A DNA stretch of 64,000 nucleotides. It comes from Manihot esculenta (Eukaryota; Streptophyta; Magnoliopsida; Malpighiales; Euphorbiaceae). The stretch covers positions 33,846,716 to 33,910,715 of the forward strand of contig NC_035176.2 of the NCBI RefSeq assembly GCF_001659605.2. The letters run 5' to 3'. A program made the position numbers and the translations under genes. Positions 20,964 to 33,201 of the stretch are shown one piece after another (the stretch's first letter is position 1; each line of letters opens with the position of its first letter). Below the pieces are notes generated by a model. That model was not told the origin of the DNA, did no database searches, and saw nothing but the letters and a program-made list of their open reading frames with translations.

Positions 20964-23237
20964 TGTAACAGCCCGGAAATCCGGACCGCTACCGGCGCTA
21001 GGATCCAGATCGGCATAAGGCCGCCGGGAACCGTAGCAAGCCTGACATAACCTGTAATCCTGTTTAATCCCATACATGATCAACAATACTCATAAACCTG
21101 TAAACATTCTCATATAACAACCAAGCTCAACCTGTACATAAACATAAATATAACATAAACCTCCACTGGAGCCCTCATCAAATGCTCCAATGGGGTATCT
21201 CATCATACGTAAGCTTGGTTGAAACATAGCCTCATATCTCATATCGTAAAGACCATGTACATACAAGTGGGATTAACAATCTGTATTGGTCAAGCACAAC
21301 TCTATCCTCAATATTCAAATTACATAACATAACTTAAAACACTTTTACATTACATCATAATACAATTGTCATGTCCACAATCTAACTATTACATAAACAT
21401 AACTTCCATACTCTGGCTAACCTCCTGATCTACCCTGTACCTGCACATCTGTGGTTAGGGGAGGGGGGTGAGCTATAAAGCCCAGTGAGCAGAATAGAGA
21501 AAACATATATTAAATATTTCATGCTTCCATGAAATGCAACACATCACAAACATATCACATAAGGATGGTATTGTCACCTATAGTCCTCAACATAGTCCAA
21601 TCGTGCCAGGGGCGTAGAATGGGCCTCACTGGTCTTTCTCTTACATACATAATATAACATAACATTCCAATATGCCAGGGGCGTAGAATGGGCCTCACTG
21701 GTCTTTCTCTTAACATAGTCCAGGGGCGTAGAATGGGCCTCACTGGCAATCCATACCGTATCATCATCATCATATCATACCATAGGAGGACTAGAGGATC
21801 ATCCAATAGCCAATCCGCATCCACATCATATTATGCAATGCAACATATTCGTGAATACTAATGCAAACAACCTAATATCACATGGCATTCATGATGCATG
21901 AACATGCTCAAAAAGTTGTATTTCATTTATTTAATAACTTAAGGTTTATTCCACTCACCTCTGGCTGAAGCTCTACAGACTCCGAAGCAGCTATCTCACT
22001 GCTGAGGTCCTCGGTTCCTCGGGTCCAAACCTACACAGGTGGACTCCAATGAGGGACCAATCATACATAAACATAACTCTAATAAACTCCCCAAAAACCC
22101 CCTAAAACATCAGGAAAACATCACATAGAAATATGCATGAAATGGCTGAACAGGGCACTTTCGGCGGCACCTTCGGCGGCCGAAAGTCCTGGACAAATCC
22201 GAAAGTCAGGCACTTTCGGCGGCACCTTCGGCGGCCGAAAGTCCCAGACAGAGACGAAAGTCTCTTTTCGGGGGCAACTTCGGCAGCCGAATGCTGCCTC
22301 CACAAAGGGGGTTCGGCGGCCGAAACTCCCTTCGGCTGCCGAACCTGGTTTCTGCCAAAGGGCAGAAACTTGGTTCAAACGAACCTCTTGCCTCCCAAAA
22401 CCTCTAATCATGCATAATCTTGCTCTACAACATGCATACTTCACATACATTACGCCTAGGGGTCTCAAACTATCATATACCCCATCTACAACACTTCCAA
22501 CAACACATAAACAAGCTACATTGTTCATCAAAGCATCAAAACCCATAAACTCATCAATAAGCCTAAACATGCATTTCTACCCATAGATCTATTTAATGCT
22601 TGTTTAAAACATACAATGAGCTTAAGATCGGCTCTTACCTCTTGAAGATCGAGAGAGAGACGACCTAAACTCGGAGATCCAAGCAAATGGGCTCCTGAGT
22701 TTCCAAAGCTCCAAAACTTGGTTTAAATGCTCAAAACTTGCAATGTGAGTTTAAAACTCAAGAAAAATGGAAGAGATTTGGAGGAAAAACACTAGATCTG
22801 CGGAGAGGGAGGTCGGAAGCTAGCTATGGCCGAAAATGGGAGAAAGTTCGCACATTTCGGCTAAGTGACCCTTTTATAGGTGGCTGGCCAGGCCACGTTC
22901 GGGGGCCGAAAGCGCTCCCGCATGCATGCCATGTTCGGCGGCCGAACTTGACTTTCGGTGGCCGAACCTGGTCTGCCCTCACTCATGCTTTCGGGGGCCT
23001 AACGTGCCTCCAAAACGCATGCATGTTCGGCGGCCGAACTTGACTTTCGGCGGCCGAACCTGGGTTTTCCTCCTAAGACTTTTCATGCAAAAACTCATTT
23101 AATTTCATACTTAAAATCATTTAAAATGCATGAAAACATTTTTATAAAACATGGTTCTACCCTTCTAGAGGTCTCCAACATCCGAGATTCCATCGAACGG
23201 TAGGAATTCCGATACCGGAGTCTAGCCGGGTATTACA
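20964..23237 (-). repeat. 5' LTR of element B
   Basis: It matches the 3' LTR of B with about a dozen substitutions and one base of length difference. It carries the same palindrome arrays (near 22155-22345 and 22900-23065) and three tandem units. The scattered differences are consistent with independent mutation after insertion. Confidence 0.94.
22872..22878 (-). promoter_or_regulatory. TATA box, 5' LTR of B
   Basis: TATAAAA on the minus strand. This would drive B transcription leftward. Confidence 0.75.
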
Positions 23238-23242
23238 CAGCA

Positions 23243-26041
23243 GGAGGCAGATGCATCTAACACCGTGGTGGTAGGTAACTTAATCATTGGTTGTTCAGAT
23301 GTGTATGCCTTGATGGACCCTGATGCATCTCATTCTTTTATCGCTCCGAGAGCCGTGGGGAGGTTGGGTCTGATGACTTCTGGGTTAGAGTGTCCTCTCT
23401 GGGTCAGTGGACCCAAGTGTGATCCATCTGTGGCAGAGTCAGTCTGCCAGTGTAGTCCTGTGTTTGTTGAGGGAAGATGCTTGTCCGCCGACCTAGTGGT
23501 TCTAGATTTGACAGATTTTGACGTCATTCTAGGGATGGACTGGTTATCTACCCATGGTGCTACCTTGGACTGCAGGGACAAGGTAGTCAGGTTCAGAGGT
23601 CAAGATGGGTCTGAGGTTGTCTTCAGAGGAGACAGGAGGGGTACACCTAGAGGTCTAATATCAGCTCTTCAGGCTCGAAGGTTGCTTAGGAAGGGATGTC
23701 AGGGGTATTTGGCTCATGTGAAAGAGCTTAGCAGTCAAGTTAGAGAGCCCGCCTCGGTGCCAGTGGTTAGAGAGTTCTTAGATGTGTTCCCAGACGAGCT
23801 GCCAGGTTTACCACCTGCTAGGGAGATAGAGTTCGAGATAGAACTGATGCCTGGAACCCGACCGATCTTTATCCCTCCCTACAGGATGGCGCCAGCAGAA
23901 TTGAAAGAGTTGAAGGAGCAGTTGCAGGAGCTGGTAGACAAGGGCTTCATCCGACCGAGTACCTCACCCTGGAGTGCTCCAGTTTTGTTTGTGAGAAAGA
24001 AGGATGGATCCCTTAGGCTTTGTATCGACTACAGGCAGTTGAACAAAGTCACTACCAAAAACAAGTACCCTTTGCCAAGGATTGACGATCTATTCGACCA
24101 GCTAGCAGGAGCGGGTTGTTTCTCCAAAATAGATCTGAGATCGGGGTACCATCAGTTGAGGATCAGGGAAGAGGACGTGCCAAAGACAGTTTTCAGGACC
24201 AGATATGGGCATTTTGAGTTCCTTGTAATGCCGTTCGGGCTAACCAACGCCCCTGCAGCATTCATGGATCTCATGAATAGAGTGTTTAGCCAGTACCTGG
24301 ATCACTTCGTTATTGTCTTCATAGATGATATCCTAGTGTATTCCAGGAATGCAGAGGAGCATGCCCATCATCTGAGGATGGTTCTACAGACCTTGAGGGA
24401 GCATGGCTTGTATGCCAAGTTCTCCAAGTGTGAGCTCTGGCTGAGGAGCATTTCCTTCTTGGGGCATGTGGTGTCAGAAAATGGTATAGAGGTAGACCCC
24501 AAGAAGGTAGAAGCTGTGGCTAACTGGCCTAGACCCACTTCAGTGACAGAGATTAGAAGTTTCTTGGGTTTGGCAGGTTACTACAGGAGGTTCGTTCAGG
24601 ACTTCTCAAAAATAGCAGCTCCCCTGACCAGACTGACCAGGAAGAATCAGAAGTTCATGTGGACTGACCAATGCGAAGAGAGTTTTGAAGAGCTTAAGAA
24701 GAGGTTGACTTCAGCACCAGTGTTAGCTCTGCCAGCTAGTGATGCAGACTTTACAGTCTTTTGTGATGCGTCCCGTGTGGGACTGGGTTGTGTGCTTATG
24801 CAGAATGAAAGGGTGATTGCTTATGCTTCTAGGCAGCTAAAGAAGCATGAGTTGAATTACCCCACACATGACCTTGAGATGGCAGCAGTAATCTTTGCAC
24901 TCAAGATGTGGAGGCACTACCTCTATGGGATAAAATGTGAGATCTTCACAGATCATAAAAGCCTGCAGTACATCCTGAATCAAAGAGATTTGAACTTGAG
25001 ACAGAGGAGATGGGTGGAGCTGCTGAGTGACTATGATTGCAAGATTCAGTATCATCCGGGTAAGGCGAATGTCATGGCAGACGCCCTAAGCCGGAAGTCA
25101 CTAGGCAGTCTATCCCACATCACGGCAGAGAGGAGACCAGTGGTGAAGGAGTTTTACAAGCTCATTGAGGAAGGTCTACAGTTGGAGTTGTCTGGTACAG
25201 GTGCTTTAGTTGCTCAGATGAAAGTGACACCTGTGTTTCTGGAGCAAGTGGCTCAGAAACAGCATGAGGACCCAGAGTTAGTAAAGATTGCCAGGACGGT
25301 TCAGTCAGGCAAAGACAGCGAGTTCAGATTCGACAGTAAGGGGATCCTCCGCTATGGGAGTCGATTGTGTGTACCAGATGACATAGGGCTAAAAGGAGAC
25401 ATTATGAGAGAGGCTCATAATGCAAGATACAGCATTCACCCCGGAGCCACCAAAATGTATCAGGATCTGAAGAAAGTTTATTGGTGGCCAGCTATGAAGA
25501 GAGAAGTGGCACAGTTTGTGTCAGCCTGCGAAGTTTGTCAGAGGGTGAAGCTGGAACATCAGAAGCCGGCTGGAATGCTTAACCCGCTACCTATTCCAGA
25601 GTGGAAATGGGAGAATATAGCTATGGACTTCGTAGTGGGGTTACTGGCGATGTCCAACAGATTGGACTCCATATGGGTGATTGTGGACAGACTCACCAAA
25701 TCTGCTCACTTCATCCCTGTCAGGAGTGGCTACTCTGTGGACAAGTTGGCGCAGGTGTATGTTGATGAGATCGTCAGACTGCATGGGGTTCCTGTTTCTA
25801 TTGTGTCAGATAGAGGACCCCAGTTCACCTCCAGGTTTTGGCGGAGTCTGCAGGATGCCATGGGTACTAGATTGGATTTCAGCACTGCCTTTCATCCACA
25901 GACAGATGGACAGTCAGAGAGGACCATCCAGACCATAGAAGATATGCTAAGAATGTGTGTGCTGGACTTTGGCGGTTCTTGGAGGCAGCATCTACCTTTG
26001 GTGGAGTTTGCCTACAACAACAGCCATCATGCTAGCATCGG
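23243..26041 (+). pseudogene. pol: Element C Pol, middle part: protease to integrase core
   Basis: It resumes the C frame after B, completing the split CAG codon. It contains protease (DPDASHSF: the usual Gly is Asp), reverse transcriptase with [10 protein letters not shown], complete RNase H, the integrase zinc domain and the integrase catalytic core through DGQSERT. The frame is open throughout. It is cut at NNSHHASIG by element D. The protease change DPG to DPD is next to the catalytic Asp and may impair activity. Confidence 0.93.
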
Positions 26042-28480
26042 TGTAATACCCGGCTAGATTCCGGCATCGGAATCCCTACCTTCCGGCGGAATCTCCGTTG
26101 GAATCTAGAATTCTAAAGATGCCAGAGGCTTCTAGAGGGGTAAAATGTGTTTTCTAAAATATTTTCACATGATTTCATGGTTTTAAATGAAAATGAATTG
26201 AGTTTTGAAGAGAAAAGGCCAAGGAGGAAGAACCCAGGTTCGGCCGCCGAAGGTGATGTTCGGCCGCCGAAGGTGATGTTCGGCCGCCGAACATGAGATG
26301 GTTTCGGATGGACTTTTGGCTTCCGAAAGTTGAGTTGGACAGAAACCAGGTTCGGCTGCCGAACCTCAAGTTCGGCCGCCGAACATGGGGGACTTTAGGG
26401 TGCTGGTTTGGCCGCCGAATGTGGCTCAGCCGGTCGCCTATAAAAGGCCTCAGACCGAGAATGGGCGAGTTTTCTCCCCATTCTCGTGCCCAGGTGAGTT
26501 CATGTCCTCCCTTGGTCGATTTCATGTTTTCCTTCAATCTTCTATGGTTTTTATGAGTTTCATTCTTGGTTTTGAAGAGTTTTAAGCTTGGATCAAGGAT
26601 TTGGAGCTTGGAGACCCCGGAACTAGTTTCCTCCACATCTCCAAGGTTCGGATCACACCAACCCTCGATCTCCAAGAGGTTAGTGTAGATCTTTGCTTTT
26701 CTTTATGTTTTAATGAGTTTTAAGTAAGTTTTATAGAGTTTGATGTTTGAGTTTGGGTAGAAATGCATGTTCAAGGATTATGTGGGTTTTATGCCAATGT
26801 ATGTTATATGTATGCTTTTAGGATGTATTGTTGAAGGTTTAAGCTAGTTGATGCATGTGGGAGTGAGTATGCATGTTCGGGAGAGAGTATGTAAGGATTC
26901 GGGTATATTTGAGTTTGGTTTTTGGCTTGGCAGAATCGGACCTGTCGTCCAGAGGGGACCAGGTTCGGCCGCCGAAAGGAGGGACTTTCGTTTCTGTCCA
27001 GGGGTTTCGGCCGCCGAACCTACCCGAGTTTCGTCTCTGGAAGGGACTTTCGGCCGCCGAAGGTGCCGCCGAAAGTGCCCTGTCCAGCCGTTTCTTGGGT
27101 GTTTCCTATGCATGTTTAAATGATGTTTTAGGGGTTTTTGGGGGTATGTTTATGAGTTGTTTAGAGTATGTTTGGCACCTCATTCGAGTCCACCTGTGTA
27201 GGATCGGACCCGAGAGACCGAGGAGGCTAGTAGTGTTAGATGTGCAGAGCAAGTTCAGCATCTGCCAGAGGTGAGTAGAACTAAACCTAATCTTTTATGT
27301 ACGAAATATAATGCCTAAAGCATGTTCATGCATCATGATTATATGTAGTAGGCTGTTTGCACTAGTTCACGAATGTGGCGCATTGCATTATTTGATGTTG
27401 TTTTCAGGAGGTTTGGACCAAGGCGACTTCAATAGCCCATATCTGTCATTGAGTCTTGGGTAAGTCCTTCGAGAGCCGGACAAGTACATGTAGGAAAGTC
27501 CTTATGAGCTCTCTGTGGACTGGGCACCCTGTCATGTATGTTACAGGCTTATGCGAGCTCCTTTGGGGGAGCCGGGCACCGACAGAGGGATTTTTGAAGT
27601 CATGTCCGATCCTTGAGAGTAAAGGATGCTAGCAAAAAGGAACTCTCTAAAAACATTCCGTGGGGAATAGCATGAGCCCCGAGACGGACCAGAGACAGTT
27701 ATGTGATTTCTTTGTGATATGACGCATTTCATGAGAGCATGTAATTAATGAACTGTTTTCTATGTTTCTACTCACTGGGCTTTTTAGCTCACCCCTCTCT
27801 CCTAACCCCAGTGTTGCAGGTTTGAGTCAGGGCTCAGAAGTCAGCAGGGTAAAGATTAAGTGACGTGTGTTTGTAATGTGGTAGTTTATGTTTACGTTAC
27901 AGTTTAGTAGTTTTAGAAGTGGACATGTAATATAAGATGATGTAATGTAACTGAGTTATTGAAATGTAAGGTTAATTGGAGTTATATTTATGGATTAGTA
28001 CTGTGCTTGGCCCTGAGACTTGGTTGGTCCCTGTTTAATACATGATGTATGTTTTGGTTTATTGTTGAGTTATGTTTGAACTAATCTTGTGGCATGTGTT
28101 GTTTACCACGCTATGGTAATGGATAAGGACCCTAGAGGAGGTCTTATGTTTGTGGTTTGAGGCATGCACAGGTTAGGTTCTAGTTCTTTGGATGTAATCC
28201 CAGCTTGATGTATGTTATGTTGACCCAGCTAGAGTTTTGATGAGGGCTCTAGTAGGGGGTCCTTTTATGTTTCAGTTATGTTGTATACAGGTCGAGCTCG
28301 GTAATTACATCAGATGTTCCAGTTTTTATGTTAAAGTTTTGATCATGTATGGGATTTGACCAGGTGATAGGAGGTATGTTTGGCTTGCTACGGGTCCCGG
28401 CGGCCTTAAGCCGATCTGGATCCTAGCGCCGGTGGCGGTTCGGGCCGTTATAGAGGGGTATCGGTTTCCGGGTCGTTACA
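26042..28480 (+). repeat. 5' LTR of element D
   Basis: It runs from TGTAATACC to CGTTACA. Promoter palindromes lie at 26237-26420 and include one extra unit relative to the 3' LTR. The leader array near 26963-27080 is shorter than in the 3' LTR. The length difference between the D LTRs arises in these arrays. Confidence 0.94.
26439..26445 (+). promoter_or_regulatory. TATA box, 5' LTR of D
   Basis: TATAAAA within GCCTATAAAAGGCC, downstream of the palindrome cluster and upstream of a CAGGTGAGTT donor-like site. Confidence 0.75.
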
Positions 28481-28484
28481 GATA

Positions 28485-28496
28485 TGGTATCAGAGC
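28485..28496 (+). promoter_or_regulatory. Primer binding site, element D
   Basis: TGGTATCAGAGC, four bases after the LTR end (GATA spacer instead of the GAT of A). Confidence 0.93.
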
Positions 28497-28769
28497 TTTG
28501 GGCCTCGAGAGTACGGTGTGTTGCACATCGGAAAGAGGTTAGCTTAGAGGTCATAGAAGGGCAAGCACAGTAGGGAGAACCATGTCCACTAGGATAGGAT
28601 GTTGAGTCCTGTCTTGATTGATGATGTGTAATGCCATGATTTTATGCATGTGCATTAATGTTATGTATGATATGCTATGTATGTGTTGCAGGTTCATGTG
28701 TTTTCATATGAACCGTATGATGCTAATGATTGTTTGATTGCTTGTGTGTTGTTCTTCAGAGGAGCCAGA

Positions 28770-29582
28770 ATGCGAGGTACTCGTCGATCTGTGGAATCGA
28801 CTGGAGTTTCATCTGAGAGGGAAGGTTTGGACACCTTTACCCCTACTCTGCCAAGAGCGCAGTCGTGGGGAGTCAGCAGATGGGGAACATTAAGGGACCC
28901 TGGAAGGTCTTTTGATGTAAGCAAAGAAGCAATGGCTCTAAGAAGGATGTCAGCTAGTATGAGGGAAGTAGAGATGGATGTTCAGAGAAGAGATGTTAGT
29001 TTGGGAATCAGAGTGTCAGAAGAAGGTATGGGAGTTTTTCAGGAGGATGCTCAGACTCGGGATTCCAGAATCTCAGGTTCAGGAGGGAGTGATCCCTCCA
29101 CTTTGAGTACAGCCTCCACGAAAAGCAAGAAGTGGGGCAGAACCCTTAGGGGTAAGAAGAAGAAGTTTTGGCAGGATTTGAAGGCTAGTTTGGGTTTTGG
29201 TGGCTCAAGCTCTGGCTCAGGCAGTTCAAGGTGCTTGAGGTGCGGAAGGCCGCACAAAGGAGTCTGTCGGGTTGGAACGACAGCTTGTTTTAGGTGTGGA
29301 CAGGAAGGACACATAGCACGTGAGTGTCCTACTGTGCCCCGGTTAGTACAGTCTCAGCCAGCAGCTCCAGCCGTGGTTCAGGTTAGCGGTCGAGGCAGAG
29401 GAAGAGGGTCAGCCTTTTCTTCTGAAGGTTTCCGTGGAGAAGGTCCGTCAGCTCCAGTTCGGATCTTCACCCAAGCTCAGCAAGAGGCAGACACATCGAA
29501 CATGGTGGCGTCAGGTACGCTCACTTTTGAATGTTCTGATGGGTATGTTTTTGTGAACCCTAGTGTTTTTCTCTTTCTTTAG
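28770..29582 (+). CDS. gag: Capsid-deleted Gag of element D (270 aa)
   Basis: It opens with a diverged form of the family N-terminus (MRGTRRSVESTG). After about 110 residues it jumps directly to the Ser-rich linker and zinc knuckles: CLRCGRPHKGVC, then the canonical [14 protein letters not shown]. The Pro/Tyr-rich stretch and the whole capsid domain, roughly 200 residues of normal Gag, are missing, and the reading frame is kept across the gap. The frame ends at TAG inside the former protease; the catalytic motif DPGAS has become NPS. If translated, the product could bind RNA but not assemble a capsid. It may alternatively be a decayed frame that happens to be open. Confidence 0.7.
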   Translation: MRGTRRSVESTGVSSEREGLDTFTPTLPRAQSWGVSRWGTLRDPGRSFDVSKEAMALRRMSASMREVEMDVQRRDVSLGIRVSEEGMGVFQEDAQTRDSRISGSGGSDPSTLSTASTKSKKWGRTLRGKKKKFWQDLKASLGFGGSSSGSGSSRCLRCGRPHKGVCRVGTTACFRCGQEGHIARECPTVPRLVQSQPAAPAVVQVSGRGRGRGSAFSSEGFRGEGPSAPVRIFTQAQQEADTSNMVASGTLTFECSDGYVFVNPSVFLFL

Positions 29583-30660
29583 TTGCTCTAGGAGCCGTCG
29601 AGAGGTTGAGTTGATAGCTTCTGGGCTAGAGTGTTCTCTTTGGGTCAGTGGACCCGAGTGTGGTTCATCTGTGGCAGAGTCGGTCTGCCGGTCCAGTTCT
29701 GTGACAGTTGAGGGTAGATGCCTTCCACCCGACTTTGAGGTCTTAGACTTGACTGTCTGGACGTCAGTTTAGGGTTGGATTGGTTTTCTACTTGTGGTGC
29801 TACCGAGTCTGCAGAGACAAGGTAGTCCAGCTCAGAGGACAGGATGGGTCAGAGGTAGTCTTCTGAGAGGACACAGTGTAGGGATGCCTAGAGGTTTGAT
29901 GTCAGCCTATCAGGTTCGTAGGGTACGTAGGAGGAATTTTCAGAGGGTTCTAGCTCTTGTGTGAGAGTTTAGCAGTCGGGTCAGGGAACCAGCCTCAGTG
30001 TTAGTTGTTAGAGAGAGTTCTTAGATGTTTTCCTCGGCTAGTTGTCAGGTTCACCATCTGTTAGGGAAATGGAGTTGGGTATAGGAGTGGTGTCTGGACG
30101 CAGAACCATTTCTGTCCTTCCCTATAGGATGGCATCTGTAGTTGAGAGTTGTCAGAATAGAGGTGAGGCTTGGTAGACAAGGGTCTTATCCGACCTAGTA
30201 CCTTGCCCTGGAGTGTTCCAGTGTTGTTGTGGGAAACGAAGGATGAATCCTTGAGACCTTGTAACAACTGTAAGTAGTTAACCAAGGTCACTACCAAGGG
30301 CAGGTATTCCCATGCAGGAGGGATGATCTATGGGGACATCTAGTAGGAGCTGTTTGTTTTCCAAGATAGGTCGGAAATTCGGGCACTACCTGTGAGAGTT
30401 AGACTTAGATTGGGTTAGCAGTGAGAAGAAGCCAGTTAGGTTAGATGAGAAGAGAAGAGAAGAGTAAGGATCAGAGTAGCGCAGCGGAAGCCAGTGGAGT
30501 TCAGGAGTAGGTTGGGTACTGCTAAGGTGTTTCTTTTGGAGACCCTGGAGTTTTACTCCAGCAGTGCCTGTGTCTCTCTTTTAGGAGAGAGAGTTTTAGG
30601 TTTTGCTTGCTGGTTTGCTTGCATGTTTAAGTATGATTGATGTTATGATTTGAGATGCCT
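29583..30660 (+). pseudogene. pol: Decayed pol remnant of element D
   Basis: Recognisable but broken pieces of protease and the first part of reverse transcriptase (up to the [10 protein letters not shown] region near 30360). A large gap follows, removing the rest of reverse transcriptase, RNase H and integrase, then the last codons of the polyprotein near 30540-30570. Frameshifts and stops are frequent. An insert-like stretch near 30445-30500 and the tail before the hairpin match F but not A, B, C or G. It cannot encode a working enzyme. Confidence 0.85.
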
Positions 30661-30670
30661 GTTTGTTGTG

Positions 30671-30692
30671 GAACATTCGGGGACGAATGTTC
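30671..30692 (+). other. Pre-PPT hairpin, element D
   Basis: Perfect stem GAACATTCG / CGAATGTTC with a GGGA loop. It is retained although the neighbouring pol is decayed, which suggests a role in cis. Confidence 0.8.
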
Positions 30693-30694
30693 TT

Positions 30695-30708
30695 AAAGGG
30701 GGGAAGAA
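30695..30708 (+). promoter_or_regulatory. Polypurine tract, element D
   Basis: AAAGGGGGGAAGAA abuts the 3' LTR. F has the same variant (six G, AAGAA), unlike the GAGAA of the other subfamilies. Confidence 0.92.
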
Positions 30709-33201
30709 TGTAATACCCGGCTAGATTCCGGCATCGGAATCCCTACCTTCCGGCGGAATCTCCGTTGGAATCTAGAATTCTGAAGATGCCAGAGGCTTCT
30801 AGAGGGGTAAAATGTGTTTTCTAAAATGTTTTCACATGATTTCATGGTTTTAAATGAAAATGAATTGAGTTTTGAAGAGAAAAGGCCAAGGAGGAAGAAC
30901 CCAGGTTCGGCCGCCGAAGGTGATGTTCGCCTGCCGAACATGAGATGGTTTCGGATGGACTTTTGGCTTCCGAAAGTTGAGTTGGGCAGAAACCAGGTTC
31001 GGCTGCCGAACCTCAAGTTCGGCCGCCGAACATGGGGGACTTTAGGGTGCTGGTTTGGCCGTCGAATGTGGCTCAGCCGGTCTCTTATAAAAGGCCTCAG
31101 ACCGAGAATGGGCGAGTTTTCTCCCCATTCTCGTGCCCAGGTGAGTTCATGTCCTCCCTTGGTCGATTTCACGTTTTCCTTCAATCTTCTATGGTTTTTA
31201 TGAGTTTCATTCTTGGTTTTGAAGAGTTTTAAGCTTGGATCAAGGATTTGGAGCTTGGAGACCCCGGAACTAGTTTCCTCCACATCTCCAAGGTTCGGAT
31301 CACACCAACCCTCGATCTCCAAGAGGTTAGTGTAGATCTCTGCTTTTCTTTATGTTTTAATGAGTTTTAAGTAAGTTTTATAGAGTTTGATGTTTGAGTT
31401 TGGGTAGAAATGCATGTTTAAGGATTATGTGGGTTTTATGCCAATGTATGTTATATGTATGCATTTAGGATGTATTGTTGAAGGTTTAAGCTAGTTGATG
31501 CATGTGGGAGTGAGTATGCATGTTCGGGAGAGAGTATGTAAGGATTCGGGTATATTTGAGTTTGGTTTTTGGCTTGGCAGAATCGGACCTGTCGTCCAGA
31601 GGGGACCAGGTTCGGCCGCCGAAAGGAGTTTCGGCCGCCGAACCTGCATGGGAGGCAGTCTTTAGGCTGCCGAACGTGCCCCCGAAGGAGGCACTTTCGT
31701 TTCTGTCCAGGGGTTTCGGCCGCCGAACCTGCCGCCGAACCTACCAGAGTTTCGTCTCTGGAAGGGACTTTCGGCCGCCGAAGGTGCCGCCGAAAGTGCC
31801 CTGTCCAGCCGTTTCTTGGGTGTTTCCTATGCATGTTTAAATGATGTTTTAGGGGTTTTTGGGGGTATGTTTATGAGTTGTTTAGAGTATGTTTGGCACC
31901 TCATTCGAGTCCACCTGTGTAGGATCGGACCCGAGAGACCGAGGAGGCCAGTAGTGTTAGATGTGCAGAGCAAGTTCAGCGTCTGCCAGAGGTGAGTAGA
32001 ACTAAACCTAATCTTTTATGTACGAAATATAATGCCTAAAGCATGTTCATGCATCATGATTATATGTAGTAGGCTGTTTGCACTAGTTCAGGAATGTGGC
32101 GCATTGCATTATTTGATGTTGTTTTCAGGAGGTTTGGACCAAGGCGACTTCAATAGCCCATATCTGTCATTGAGTCTTGGGTAAGTCCTTCGAGAGCCGG
32201 ACAAGTACATGTAGGAAAGTCCTTGTGAGCTCTCTGTGGACTGGGCACCCTGTCATGTATGTTACAGGCTTATGCGAGCTCCTTTGGGGGAGCCGGGCAC
32301 CGACAGAGGGATTTTTGAAGTCATGTCCGATCCTTGAGAGTAAAGGATGCTAGCAAAAAGGAACTCTCTAAAAACATTCCGTGGGGAATAGCATGAGCCC
32401 CGAGACGGACCAGAGACAGTTATGTGATTTCTTTGTGATATGACGCATTTCATGAGAGCATGTAATTAATGAACTGTTTTCTATGTTTCTACTCACTGGG
32501 CTTTTTAGCTCACCCCTCTCCCCTAACCCCAGTGTTGCAGGTTTGAGTCAGGGCTCAGAAGTCAGCAGGGTAAAGATTAAGTGACGTGTGTTTGTAATGT
32601 GGTAGTTTATGTTTACGTTACAGTTTAGTAGTTTTAGAAGTGGACATGTAATATAAGATGATGTAATGTAACTGAGTTATTGAAATGTAAGGTTAATTGG
32701 AGTTATATTTATGGATTAGTACTGTGCTTGGCCCTGAGACTTGGTTGGTCCCTGTTTAATACATGATGTATGTTTTGGTTTATTGTTGAGTTATGTTTGA
32801 ACTAATCTTGTGGCATGTGTTGTTTACCACGCTATGGTAATGGATAAGGACCCTAGAGGAGGTCTTATGTTTGTGGTTTGAGGCATGCACAGGTTAGGTT
32901 CTAGTTCTTTGGATGTAATCCCAGCTTGATGTATGTTATGTTGACCCAGCTAGAGTTTTGATGAGGGCTCTAGTAGGGGGTCCTTTTATGTTTCAATTAT
33001 GTTGTATACAGGTCGAGCTCGGTAATTACATCAGATGTTCCAGTTTTTATGTTAAAGTTTTGATCATGTATGGGATTTGACCAGGTGATAGGAGGTATGT
33101 TTGGCTTGCTACGGGTCCCGGCGGCCTTAAGCCGATCTGGATCCTAGCGCCGGTGGCGGTTCGGGCCGTTACAGAGGGGTATCGGTTTCCGGGTCGTTAC
33201 A
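30709..33201 (+). repeat. 3' LTR of element D
   Basis: A full LTR from TGTAATACC to CGTTACA. The leader array near 31612-31800 has additional palindrome units compared with the 5' copy, while the promoter cluster has one fewer. The rest is about 99% alike by eye. Confidence 0.94.
31086..31092 (+). promoter_or_regulatory. TATA box, 3' LTR of D
   Basis: TATAAAA in the CTTATAAAAGGCC context. Confidence 0.75.

Larger units (their letters stand above)
13178..23237 (-). mobile_element. Element B: complete minus-strand chromovirus inside C
   Basis: A 10.06-kb element with two LTRs, primer site, Gag-Pol, hairpin, polypurine tract and the perfect duplication CAGCA. The LTR lengths are 2275 and 2274 bp, with about a dozen substitutions by eye. 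Coding capacity is 1664 codons without net frameshift after removing the mini-LTR. It is inactivated by one nonsense codon in RNase H and by the mini-LTR in reverse transcriptase. Confidence 0.95.
26042..33201 (+). mobile_element. Element D: short, pol-dead non-autonomous chromovirus inside C
   Basis: Flanked by ATCGG duplications (26037-26041 and 33202-33206), with two LTRs of 2439 and 2493 bp, primer site, capsid-less Gag frame, pol remnants, hairpin and polypurine tract. The interior is only 2.2 kb against 5.4 kb in A. LTR differences are about 17-20 substitutions by eye, far fewer than the damage in pol, so the element was probably already defective when it moved. LTR start (GATTCCGGCATCGG) and interior features group it with F. 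Confidence 0.93.
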
